Both the position numbers and the translations under genes were made by a program. A stretch of 64,000 nt of DNA from the NCBI RefSeq assembly GCF_026013365.1, contig NZ_JAPDOE010000004.1, forward strand, positions 310,001 to 374,000. Reading direction: 5' to 3'. The DNA is from Paenibacillus sp. LS1 (lineage in GTDB: Bacteria > Bacillota > Bacilli > Paenibacillales > Paenibacillaceae). Below, one piece after another: positions 49,649-58,366 of this stretch. Position 1 is the stretch's first letter. Each line of letters starts with the position of its first letter. The notes under the pieces were generated by a model. That model saw nothing but the letters and a program-made list of their open reading frames with translations. It was not told the origin of the DNA and did no database searches.

Positions 49649-51838
49649 CTGTTTAGAAAAAAAGACGGTGAGTTGGGAGCCGTAACCCTTTTTTTAATAT
49701 TAATATTGGCCGGAGTCTATATGTTTGTAGCTATATTCATTGATTACGCTCGTATTGCTGCATTCAAGGTGCAGACCGAACGAATGACACATGCTGCGAT
49801 GAGATCCGTCATGTCAGCCTATGATACATCACTCCGGGAGTATGGTTTATTTGGGTATGGCGACAGCAGCGGGGATGCGATTATGGCTAAAGTGCTGAAC
49901 GATAGCGTGAAGCCTTCATCCGTAAAAGATGGATTCCCCATTCTGGATATTCAGTGGGATACCACTACGCTGAGTATGGAGCGCGAACTGGGCAGATACG
50001 ATATATTTAATCGCCAGATTCAGGAGGATATGAAGTATCGGGCTCCGGTTGATTTTACCCTTGAAGTGATCAATCGGTTCAAACCGATATCAGACGAGAT
50101 GAAGGAAGCCGCGCATACGGTAGACTTGCTAAAAAAATTACAGAAGTTATATGACAAACGTGAAGAACTACTGGACGAAGCCATTGCCAATCAGACGCAA
50201 TCCGCGGAGAAGCTGAAGAATCTTCCAAAGTTGATCATGGACCCGCCTTCACAAGCCATCTATGAAGAAATGTTGGAAGAAACACCAGAGACAGCTGCCG
50301 AGGCGGCGGCACGTTATGCAGATTATCTAAGCAAGAAACAGGCAGATGAGGGACTGCCGTTCAGAGAGCAACAATACATATTGGAACTGGCTCGTTATCG
50401 GACGGGTGTTGGTAATGTGGTGACAGGCATCAGCATGATCATACAACCGGCGTTACAGACCCATCAAACGAAGCTGGAGGAAGCACAGTCCAAGATCGAA
50501 GAAGCACGCAAGATTAATGAGGAAATGAAACGTGTGATTGCGGAGGGGGAGAACCGTTCACAGAATGCCAGCTATGACAACGTGGGCAACTCGAATCTGC
50601 CTGGAACGATTCCTGCATCTACTGGATCAGGCAGTGAAGCCAGAAGCACACGTTCCCTCGCCTCAGAGCTTGTAAGGGCAGATAGCCTATTTGATCAGTT
50701 GAAGGCACGTGTGGTTTCACAGAATTCGGACTTCGACAACGTCAGAAGAGACAACATGGATTTGAATAATCAGCTTCGCAACGTTACAGGAATGAGTGGG
50801 ATTCCGATTAAACCCGCGGTCAGACAGGCAAGTCAGATTACCGAACGATATATGGACACATACGTACGCAACGGTCCTGCTAACCTCATTCAACAGAGTA
50901 AGCAGCAGCTGGAGAGTGGCCGTGGGTCGGATGCCCAGCGGAAAGCGAATGACAAAGAATCCAAAGGGAAATTGAAGGAACTCAAACGAATCTTGTCGCA
51001 AATCCAGAATGGAAGTTCCGGTTCAATGGACGCTTTCAAACAGTTGGAGGAATATTACAACGCTAATATTGCTTTTAACGAGGCTAGTCGTGAGGAAGCC
51101 AAAAAGGCAGAGATTGCGGGTGATCCCTATGAGTCTGGTGGCGATGCCATGAAGGGAATGGACAGTTTGTTTGGCGGGATGTCAGGTCTGCTGGATAGTC
51201 TTGGCGACGAATTGTTTCAGAATGAATATGCTTTAGCCTATTTCAACTCCATGGATTTTGGGCAGCTATTAAACTGGACTGAAGGTGGTGGAGATGGTGG
51301 TGATGTTTTCAAACTGGAGAATCAGGAACTGGAGTATATCGTTTACGGGTTTCATAACCCTTCAGGCAACATCGCTGCTGCATATGCAGAGATCTTTGGG
51401 ATGCGACTGGCTATTCGGACAGCAGAAGGGTTAATTGAGCACAGTAAGCTGGGAAATCCTCTTCTCGTGTTATCTGCGGCAATTTTATACGGAATTACAA
51501 ATGCCATTGCGGATATGGTGAAACTAGCAAAAGAAGGCAGTGTGGAATTGTTCAAGTATATCAAAGTCAAACTGACGTACAGGGACCATCTCCGGTTGTT
51601 TCTCCTGATGCATAGCAACAATGAACGCAAAATGTCCAGAATGCTGGCTCTGATCCGATTGAATACCGGTGTGAACCCGGATGAGAAACAAACGTATGCT
51701 TCGGGTAACATGCGCAGCAGCATCAAGTTGTGGTTTTTACCAGGGGTAGTTAGAAGCATAGGTGCAGTTATGGGGAGTGCGGATCAGGTTGAAGGTGGGC
51801 GATTTTTCATTGAACGGAAGGCGGATTATTCCTATTGA
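49649..51838 (+). CDS. Large DUF5702-like Tad-locus surface protein
   Basis: A ~729-residue membrane-anchored protein with one N-terminal helix (GAVTLFLILILAGVYMFVAI) and a large outer part rich in coiled coil (residues ~140-170, ~265-300, ~400-450: KLEEAQSKIEEARKINEEMK). A C-terminal hydrophobic stretch near residue 600 (LLVLSAAILYGITNAIADMV) may be a second membrane segment. A CTG at 49649 lies a proper distance after GGAGGAGGG and would give LFRKKDGELGAVTLF, a prepilin-like start; a TTG at 49673 is the alternative with a poor site. It lacks the pilin Glu+5. Such proteins recur in Bacillota Tad loci; function unknown. Confidence 0.75.
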   Translation: MFRKKDGELGAVTLFLILILAGVYMFVAIFIDYARIAAFKVQTERMTHAAMRSVMSAYDTSLREYGLFGYGDSSGDAIMAKVLNDSVKPSSVKDGFPILDIQWDTTTLSMERELGRYDIFNRQIQEDMKYRAPVDFTLEVINRFKPISDEMKEAAHTVDLLKKLQKLYDKREELLDEAIANQTQSAEKLKNLPKLIMDPPSQAIYEEMLEETPETAAEAAARYADYLSKKQADEGLPFREQQYILELARYRTGVGNVVTGISMIIQPALQTHQTKLEEAQSKIEEARKINEEMKRVIAEGENRSQNASYDNVGNSNLPGTIPASTGSGSEARSTRSLASELVRADSLFDQLKARVVSQNSDFDNVRRDNMDLNNQLRNVTGMSGIPIKPAVRQASQITERYMDTYVRNGPANLIQQSKQQLESGRGSDAQRKANDKESKGKLKELKRILSQIQNGSSGSMDAFKQLEEYYNANIAFNEASREEAKKAEIAGDPYESGGDAMKGMDSLFGGMSGLLDSLGDELFQNEYALAYFNSMDFGQLLNWTEGGGDGGDVFKLENQELEYIVYGFHNPSGNIAAAYAEIFGMRLAIRTAEGLIEHSKLGNPLLVLSAAILYGITNAIADMVKLAKEGSVELFKYIKVKLTYRDHLRLFLLMHSNNERKMSRMLALIRLNTGVNPDEKQTYASGNMRSSIKLWFLPGVVRSIGAVMGSADQVEGGRFFIERKADYSY

Positions 51839-51867
51839 ATAATCGGGATCGTTTCGGTGGAGGGATT

Positions 51868-52899
51868 ATGGATAAGCAGCAACTATATGAAAAAGAGAGT
51901 GCAAAATTGCATATTCTTTTAACACGAATAATCAGATTGCAACGTTTGAAGTCTCTGAATAAGCAGATGTGTTCTCCGAAAAAGGAACAGGGAAGCATGG
52001 TATTGGAAGCTTCGCTGGTGTTGCCTGTCTTTCTGTTCTTTATCATGTTTCTAATCTTCATTGTGCAAATGACTCTAATCTCCACAGCGCTGCAAAGTAC
52101 GGCGGGGGAAGCGGTAAAGCAGCTGTCGACGAAAATATATCCGGTGTCCCTTGTGTTCACACCTTCTGATTCTGCCGGTGGTGAAGGCTCTGGAGGGGGC
52201 TGGAAGATACCTGAGTTGTCTCTAACGGAATGGGCAGAAAGTTATGCTTCTTCTCTACCAGAGCCATTAAGTGATTGGGTGCGTTCAGCTGCGGCCAGTG
52301 GTGAACAACCGCTACAGGAGATCAAGACATCAGTCTTGGAAACGGTGCTTGATCCGACGGTCAAACCGTTGCTTCAACCATTTATCGAGCCAACTCTGCT
52401 GGATATGGAACGTGTGCATGTGAACGGTGTTTCCATACCTGATCTTAAGAACAAAACAAATCCTTATTTCCGACTTGAACTGAGTTATGAATTGCCGGTA
52501 AAAGTACCCTTTCTCAGCAAGTCGCTGCGCATTCAGGCTGCTGCGGCAGAACGGGTATGGATTGGAGATACGGGAGAAGGATCAGATGGCAGTGGAGGAG
52601 ACGGGGATACTGCGGGTTCAGCAACGGTACTGTCTAAGCCTGACCCGGCTTACATAGGCAACAATGCAACGATCAAGGTGAAGGTAGAACCAGGAGCGAC
52701 AGCCAACTTAACGATATTTTACAAGTCAGGTGAAAGTTCTGCAAAGCACATCGGTTGGGCCACCGCGGATGAGAATGGAATTATTGAATGGAACTGGTTT
52801 GTCGGTACTCGGACCACAGAAGGAACATGGAGTTTTGTTGTCGAGACAGGAGACGGTGTCAAGACGGAGACTACGTTTAACGTGGCCTCCAGAAAATAA
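51868..52899 (+). CDS. TadE-like pseudopilin 2 with C-terminal beta domain
   Basis: A 343-residue protein. The N-terminal ~35 residues are basic, then CSPKKEQG precedes SMVLEASLVLPVFLFFIMFL with Glu+5 after Gly. The outer part includes a Gly-rich spacer (GSDGSGGDGDTAG) and a ~90-residue beta-sandwich-like C-terminus (PDPAYIGNNATIKVKVEPGA; VETGDGVKTETTFNVASRK) that might be adhesive. The ATG at 51868 follows GGAGGGATT; an upstream TTG at 51835 has no site. Confidence 0.85.
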   Translation: MDKQQLYEKESAKLHILLTRIIRLQRLKSLNKQMCSPKKEQGSMVLEASLVLPVFLFFIMFLIFIVQMTLISTALQSTAGEAVKQLSTKIYPVSLVFTPSDSAGGEGSGGGWKIPELSLTEWAESYASSLPEPLSDWVRSAAASGEQPLQEIKTSVLETVLDPTVKPLLQPFIEPTLLDMERVHVNGVSIPDLKNKTNPYFRLELSYELPVKVPFLSKSLRIQAAAAERVWIGDTGEGSDGSGGDGDTAGSATVLSKPDPAYIGNNATIKVKVEPGATANLTIFYKSGESSAKHIGWATADENGIIEWNWFVGTRTTEGTWSFVVETGDGVKTETTFNVASRK

Positions 52900-52917
52900 G
52901 AAAGGAGATGATGGAGG

Positions 52918-53427
52918 GTGGAGTGGTTTTACTTTGCCTGTGGCATATACGTCATTGCAGCTTTTATTACAGATATTCGTTCCATGAAAATTCCAAATCG
53001 ATTGACTTTACCCGTGACTGCCGCTGGCGTATTAGCCCATATCATATGGGGAGGTTGGGATGGTTTCTTGTTCTCAGCCGCTGGATTTGCAGCAGGTTTT
53101 GGTATTTTATTCTTGATGTATGCAATTGGAGCGGTAGGAGCAGGAGATGTGAAACTGTTTGGTGGTATTGGGGCATGGACGGGACTCGCTTTTGGCATTC
53201 ATGTCATTATTTACTCCGTTTTGTATGCGGGAGCAATTGGTCTAGTGATACTTCTATTCCGCAAGGACTCAGCGAAACGGATTCGAGGTATGGCAGGTAG
53301 TCTTGCAGGTTTTTTCATGCTCGGTTCGCTCAAGCTGGTAAACAAAGAGAAGACATTGAAGTTTCCGTTTATGCTGGCGGTGTTACCTGGATTTATCACG
53401 GTTCTTGTCTCAGGACTTTTCCCTTGA
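52918..53427 (+). CDS. Prepilin peptidase, A24 (TadV/CpaA) family
   Basis: A 169-residue integral membrane aspartic protease. The two catalytic Asp are in FITDIRSMKIPNRLTLPV and GAVGAGDVKLFGGIGAW (the GxGD signature). It lacks the N-methyltransferase domain of longer PilD enzymes. It should cleave the Flp1 pilin and the two TadE-like proteins. The start is GTG, in the GGAGG-rich stretch after the previous gene. Confidence 0.94.
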   Translation: MEWFYFACGIYVIAAFITDIRSMKIPNRLTLPVTAAGVLAHIIWGGWDGFLFSAAGFAAGFGILFLMYAIGAVGAGDVKLFGGIGAWTGLAFGIHVIIYSVLYAGAIGLVILLFRKDSAKRIRGMAGSLAGFFMLGSLKLVNKEKTLKFPFMLAVLPGFITVLVSGLFP

Positions 53428-53519
53428 TATCAGGAGTCTGGAAAACGTTAGGATAACAGTGATCGAAGATAGCACTGCGATTGGAGTGGAAGAGTGTGGT
53501 GTATTGTAACTCAACTTAT

Positions 53520-53695
53520 ATCAACTAAACTTTTTACACGAGAACGGAGAGGACGAAAAAACCTGAAGAAGCGGAGCGCTCGCCTTTATCCCCGGATTTC
53601 CCCCTTTATAGAAGGGAATCAAGAAATCTGGGGATAACAGCGATCGGAAGGTTGTTCCGTCATCGAAGTACCCAGTGTAACTTTCTTTAGTTGAT
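53520..53695 (-). repeat. Interspersed structured repeat, copy B
   Basis: A 176-bp element in reverse orientation to copy A (14602-14856). Outer arms ATCAACTAAA (53520-53529) and TTTAGTTGAT (53686-53695) pair perfectly but differ in sequence from the outer arms of copy A. Inner arms TTACAC / GTGTAA match copy A, as do ATCCCCGGATTT-type hairpin arms and GGATAACAGCGAT-like blocks. A degenerate similar stretch, GGATAACAGTGATCGAAG, precedes it at about 53451-53468. It lacks the tandem duplication of copy A. There is no gene in 53428-53725. Confidence 0.85.
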
Positions 53696-53725
53696 CCTAT
53701 ATAGCAATGGAAAGAGAGGATTGGC

Positions 53726-55495
53726 ATGTATGGACTAACGAGAGATTTTATCCGTAACGGCGGAGCGTTCATGGTTTTGGAAAAAGCAGAAGGGTTACGA
53801 ATGGAGGAATTGAGCCGGGTGCAGATGGGGATGTTGTCTTCGAATCAAATTCCGCGCCTTCTTCCTGTGCATATTCGTGAAGTGGATCGGAATGTAACTT
53901 TGCAGTATGACATATCAGGCTACAAGATGTTATCTCAGATGTTAAAGTCAAGCAAAATTCAATTGCGTGTTCTGTACGGTCTGTTATTTCAACTGGCCGA
54001 TGCCTTCACGGAATGCCGACAATATATGCTGGAACCTCGTAAATTATTGATTCAGGAGGAATACTTGTTCATTAATGGTTCATTTGAACAGGGGGAGATT
54101 GGGATGGTATATGTACCGATTATGGATACGGTTGAAGTCGATTCGACGCCCCAGCAATTCCGAGAGCTAGTGATCAGACTGATGGCCCATGTACAGGAAC
54201 TGCAGGGAGAAGGCATTCAGCGAGTTCTGCAGTTATGCGACAATGAACGTTGGGATATCAGACAATTGCGAGAGCTTTTGCTGGAGTTATACGCTGACGA
54301 GCAAGAGAATGGAGGAAACGCAGCATTTCTCTCATCCAGAACGTCGGACACAGTGGATGATCCAAGAGGCAATCTTCATTCATCGATTTCTGAGCGGGAT
54401 AACATGCGAGCTACTGGTCATTCTCGACCATATCAACCCAGTGCTCTTTTTCAAAATGCTTCTGTGGAGCCGCAGCTAAATTTCCGTCAGCCGCAGAAAA
54501 TGAGTGCTTCTGAGGTTGAAGACATTCCGGAGAGATCCCGAACCTTTCCAGGCAGACGCCCATCTGGACAATCTTCATTGGCGGGCTCAAACAGCGTTGA
54601 TCAGGGATCGGGTAACTCGTATGACTCGTTAGAGCATGTTGATATCGAAGTAGAGCAAAAGTCCGGATCGTCCAAAGTAACGTATATCATATTAGGCTGC
54701 ATGGTGGCTATGGCATTAGTATGGAGATTCATATACATGGAGCAACCAGGACAGACACAGATGATCTTATCAGCGTTACTCAGCCTCGGCTTGCTGGGTG
54801 TAGCAGGATGGACATGGAAGCGCAGCAGGGTGAACCCTGAGACTGGCAAAGAGAACAAGCGGTCTTTTTCATTCAGCCTAGGCAAGAACAAAGACAAGCA
54901 AACGGAAGCTGAAGAGGAACTATTTCAGGAGAGTTGGCGCTGGAATACAGCTGATAGGTCTGAGGAACGTGTAAACCAAGCGGTTGAATCCGATTCAGAA
55001 GGTAGTGTGCATTCCCGTTTTCAAAATCTGCATATGACCACTGACCATTCCGAACTACCATTCGTTCAGCACCAGGATAGAACAGTAGCTTCAACTTCGG
55101 AGTTAATCCGACATAATACAGTTGCGGAAGCAACCGTGAATTTGCAGAATCTGACTCCAGGCAACAATATATCGGCAGGCCCGGTGGTACCCGCATTTTA
55201 TCTTGAACGAAGATCCGGAAGCGGTGACCAAGAACGGATGGATGTGCAGGGAGCGTCTTTTGTAATCGGAAGATCAGTAGACATGGTTCAGTGGGTGGAT
55301 ACAGCGACCGGTGTGTCCCGTGCTCATGTGGAATTGAGCCGGAACAAATCGGGCTATGTGATTAAGGATCTGGGTTCCGTCAATGGAACCATTCTTCAGG
55401 GCAATATTCTTGCTCCGTATAAGGAGTATCCATTGGCGGATGGAGACACATTTACACTTGCGGAATCAGTTTACACTTATCGGTCGATTGGATAA
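53726..55495 (+). CDS. DUF6382/FHA-domain protein linked to the Tad locus
   Basis: A 589-residue protein. Residues 1-190 match the DUF6382 type (LTRDFIRNGGAFMVLEKAEG; LLFQLADAFTECRQYMLEPR). A low-complexity Ser/Gln/Arg linker follows, then two membrane helices (VTYIILGCMVAMALVWRFIY; ILSALLSLGLLGVAGWTW), and a C-terminal forkhead-associated domain (SFVIGRSVDM; GVSRAHVELSRN; IKDLGSVNGTILQG) with intact phosphothreonine-binding residues. So it should sense Ser/Thr phosphorylation at the membrane. Its location suggests it regulates the pilus, though repeat copy B separates it from tadV. Confidence 0.88.
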   Translation: MYGLTRDFIRNGGAFMVLEKAEGLRMEELSRVQMGMLSSNQIPRLLPVHIREVDRNVTLQYDISGYKMLSQMLKSSKIQLRVLYGLLFQLADAFTECRQYMLEPRKLLIQEEYLFINGSFEQGEIGMVYVPIMDTVEVDSTPQQFRELVIRLMAHVQELQGEGIQRVLQLCDNERWDIRQLRELLLELYADEQENGGNAAFLSSRTSDTVDDPRGNLHSSISERDNMRATGHSRPYQPSALFQNASVEPQLNFRQPQKMSASEVEDIPERSRTFPGRRPSGQSSLAGSNSVDQGSGNSYDSLEHVDIEVEQKSGSSKVTYIILGCMVAMALVWRFIYMEQPGQTQMILSALLSLGLLGVAGWTWKRSRVNPETGKENKRSFSFSLGKNKDKQTEAEEELFQESWRWNTADRSEERVNQAVESDSEGSVHSRFQNLHMTTDHSELPFVQHQDRTVASTSELIRHNTVAEATVNLQNLTPGNNISAGPVVPAFYLERRSGSGDQERMDVQGASFVIGRSVDMVQWVDTATGVSRAHVELSRNKSGYVIKDLGSVNGTILQGNILAPYKEYPLADGDTFTLAESVYTYRSIG

Positions 55496-55507
55496 GCTGT
55501 AGTTCAA

Positions 55508-56419
55508 TCAGTCAGATAAGCCGCGGTGCTTCAGATCCTCCAGAGCCTCGGTTAAGGTAGGGAAGGTGAATTGGAATCCGTGGTCGAGTGCTTTTTGCGG
55601 GATAACTCGTTGCCCTTGAAGCACAACAACGGATAGTTCACCAACCAAGGTTTTAATCAGGAAGCTGGGTACGGGGAACCAGTGAGGGCGATGATACACC
55701 TTACCCACCGTGCGACCAAATTCATCATTGGTAACGGGATTTGGTGTGGAAGCATTCACAGGCCCGGAAATCTGTTTGTTCTGAATAGTGAAGTCAATCA
55801 GTCTGACGATATCCATAATGTGAATCCAGCTAGTCCATTGCTTGCCACTGCCAATTTTGCCACCAACACCTAGCATATAAGGCAGTTTCATCAATGGAAA
55901 AGCCCCTCTTTTATGTCCAAGAACCAGACTTACCCGAATTTTAACGAGTCTAACATTTTTGATTGCATCTGCAGCAACTTCCCATTGTTCCGAGACCCGG
56001 GACGGGAAGTTCATGGATTTTTGCGGACTGCTCTCGTCGAAGGTTTCATTAGGGGAGGTTCCATAGATGGCCATGGCAGAAGCCTGAACAACCACTTCTG
56101 GCTTTTGTTCCAAAGATTCCACCAATCGGGCTACCCGTGCTACGGTTGTTACTCTGGATTCAACAATCTCCAGCTTCGCCTTGGTTGTCCAACGTTGATT
56201 CAGCGTTTCTCCGGCAAGGTTAACGAGAGCGTCCATACCTTCCAGCAAGTGAGGTTGTTCTTCGACTTGTTCCCACGATATATATGTAAGATTTTTACTT
56301 GGATTATGCAAGTCAGGCAGATTTCGTGTAATAACTTTCACATGGTGCCCGGCTTGCAGCCAGTAATCTACAAGTGCTCCTCCCACAAATCCGGTACCTC
56401 CACAAATGGCAATTTTCAT
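55508..56419 (-). CDS. NAD-dependent epimerase-like protein (TIGR01777/SDR39U1)
   Basis: A 303-residue extended short-chain dehydrogenase. The Rossmann motif is KIAICGGTGFVGGALVDYWL at the start; INAA-like LVNLAGETLNQRWTTKAKLE follows, and the C-terminal ~45 residues carry the family's DUF1731 end (VVLQGQRVIPQKALDHGFQF). The ATG at 56419 has GAGAGGATG; an ATG three codons upstream does not. The substrate is unknown, and a role in cell division, as in some relatives, is not shown here. Confidence 0.9.
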   Translation of the reverse strand: MKIAICGGTGFVGGALVDYWLQAGHHVKVITRNLPDLHNPSKNLTYISWEQVEEQPHLLEGMDALVNLAGETLNQRWTTKAKLEIVESRVTTVARVARLVESLEQKPEVVVQASAMAIYGTSPNETFDESSPQKSMNFPSRVSEQWEVAADAIKNVRLVKIRVSLVLGHKRGAFPLMKLPYMLGVGGKIGSGKQWTSWIHIMDIVRLIDFTIQNKQISGPVNASTPNPVTNDEFGRTVGKVYHRPHWFPVPSFLIKTLVGELSVVVLQGQRVIPQKALDHGFQFTFPTLTEALEDLKHRGLSD

Positions 56420-56579
56420 ATCAAACATCCTCTCTGTATTTTCACTGCGCTGACGTACACCCTTGAATCGACAAACAGCCCCGGACGGTAAGCAATGCCT
56501 GTTGGGAACGACTTACCTGACGGAGCATATCTGTATCTAATTAACCAAATCCATATATGGTTTAACTCATCTTTGTGAT

Positions 56580-57047
56580 TTATTTAATCAAGTGTTGATA
56601 AGGGGAATAATCAATTTTGTTTTTCTCCAGAAATTTTACCAAAAACTTATTATCCCGCTTCGGTGTGGCAATAATGTATCCTTTGATGCAATGATCTCTC
56701 GAAACTTCCGTGGCGCTGTCTTCAACTGCAATTTTACCAATCTCTGCAGCAATGGAATGCTTAGCGATGTCACGAAATGGCCCAGGCACAGGCTCCACAA
56801 GTTGATCCAAAAAAGCTTTGGCTTCATCGGTCCATAAGTGACGGCTGGCTTCAACCCAATAATTCTGCCAATCCAGTTTGGACTTTCCGTCTGCTTTTGG
56901 TAGCACTTTCAAAAACTTGCGCATCATAAAAAATCCACCGATACACATGCTGCCGAGCAATAAAAAAGTCCAGAATGCGATCGTATTCATAAACCAATTG
57001 CTGGGGGAACTGCTGGTCAGTATCATCGCGTAGGAGTCGAAAATCAT
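56580..57047 (-). CDS. DUF2621-family membrane-anchored protein
   Basis: A 155-residue protein with one or two N-terminal helices (NTIAFWTFLLLGSMCIGGFF) and a soluble C-terminus (HLWTDEAKAFLDQLVEPVPG; SAAEIGKIA-type helix; HCIKGYIIATPKRDNKFLVK). It matches the DUF2621 (YneK-like) proteins of spore-forming Bacilli. The ATG at 57047 follows GAGGTGACTCC. Conserved His and Asp in the soluble part might be functional; no activity is known to me. Confidence 0.8.
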   Translation of the reverse strand: MIFDSYAMILTSSSPSNWFMNTIAFWTFLLLGSMCIGGFFMMRKFLKVLPKADGKSKLDWQNYWVEASRHLWTDEAKAFLDQLVEPVPGPFRDIAKHSIAAEIGKIAVEDSATEVSRDHCIKGYIIATPKRDNKFLVKFLEKNKIDYSPYQHLIK

Positions 57048-57216
57048 TACGGAGTCACCTCGGTTCATTGATTTTCACGGAAAGACGGATTTCGCCCACC
57101 ATGTTCCACATATTAGCTGCCAAAAATAGCTTCTATCCCGAATTATAGCGCATTTCTAGATTTATTTCGATAATCGCGTTAGAATAAGGGATAATTCAGA
57201 TTAAGGGGGATCATCA

Positions 57217-58323
57217 ATGCTGAAAATCGGCTCCCACGTGTCCTTTTCGGACAAGGGATTATTGAGTGCAACGAAGGAAGCGTCCTCGTACGGTTCCAGT
57301 TCGTTTATGATATATACGGGTGCACCACAGAATACACGTCGCAAGCCAATTGAGTCCATGTATATTGAAGAAGGCAAGCTTGCCATGCAAGAGGGTGGAA
57401 TGGAAGATATCGTTGTCCATGCACCGTACATTGTTAATCTTGGCTCATACAAAGATAACACGTTTAGACTTGCTGTAGATTTCCTTCAGGAAGAGATTCG
57501 TCGGACACATGCTATTGGTGTGAAAAACATCGTATTACATCCCGGCGCATTTACAGACAAAGATGCCCACTATGGGATCGGACGGATCGCAGAAGGGTTG
57601 AATGAAGTGCTGGAGGGTGTGAAAGAGACGGATGTAAACATCGCTCTGGAGACCATGGCTGGCAAAGGTACGGAGATGGGTCGCAGTTTCGAAGAGATTG
57701 CCCAGATCATCGAGAAAGTAACGTATAACGAGCGCCTGACTGTGTGCATGGATACATGTCACATTCATGATGCCGGATATGATATTGTTAATGATTTTGA
57801 CGGTGTACTGGAACAATTCGATCGCACGGTAGGACTTGACCGCATTGCCGTAATGCATATTAATGATAGTAAGAATGCTGTGGGTGCGCACAAGGACCGT
57901 CATACACCAATTGGCTCTGGCTGGATCGGGTTTGAAGCGATTAACCACATCGTCAACCATGAGAAGCTTCAAGGACGTCCATTTATTCTGGAGACACCTT
58001 GGATTGGTAAAGAGGCCAAGACACAGCGTCCAATGTATGAGGTGGAGATTGCGCTGCTTCGTGGGGATGTTGCCGGTCGATTCGGCCAGGATTTCCTGAC
58101 AGAAGTAGAACAGTTGCAACACTTTTTCAAAGGTAAAGAGATTGAGTCTCGTTCGTATATTCTGGATGTGTGGACGTTGCTCAAAAATGATGCCAAAGCC
58201 AAAAAGGCAGATCCGCGCGAACCGCTGGAACGCCTCTATGACATGGTGACTGAAGCTGCACTATTCCCGCATTTGAATGAAGAACAACTGAATCATCGCT
58301 TGATTGCATGGCTTGCGGGTTAA
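57217..58323 (+). CDS. nfo: Endonuclease IV (AP endonuclease) with C-terminal extension
   Basis: Base-excision-repair enzyme cleaving abasic sites. Metal ligands are in FRLAVDFLQEEI to VLHPGAF, NIALETMAGKGTEMG, CMDTCHIHDAGYD, VMHINDSKNAVGAHKDRHTP and FILETPW. The TIM-barrel core ends near residue 290, where B. subtilis Nfo (297 residues) stops; about 75 further residues (FKGKEIESRSYILDVWTLLK; LERLYDMVTEAALFPHLN) follow. The extension is helical and of unknown role. The start ATG follows AAGGGGGATC. Confidence 0.95.
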   Translation: MLKIGSHVSFSDKGLLSATKEASSYGSSSFMIYTGAPQNTRRKPIESMYIEEGKLAMQEGGMEDIVVHAPYIVNLGSYKDNTFRLAVDFLQEEIRRTHAIGVKNIVLHPGAFTDKDAHYGIGRIAEGLNEVLEGVKETDVNIALETMAGKGTEMGRSFEEIAQIIEKVTYNERLTVCMDTCHIHDAGYDIVNDFDGVLEQFDRTVGLDRIAVMHINDSKNAVGAHKDRHTPIGSGWIGFEAINHIVNHEKLQGRPFILETPWIGKEAKTQRPMYEVEIALLRGDVAGRFGQDFLTEVEQLQHFFKGKEIESRSYILDVWTLLKNDAKAKKADPREPLERLYDMVTEAALFPHLNEEQLNHRLIAWLAG

Positions 58324-58366
58324 CCCCCGCAGGTCATGGCTTAATTGAAGGAGGAAGAATAACCCG

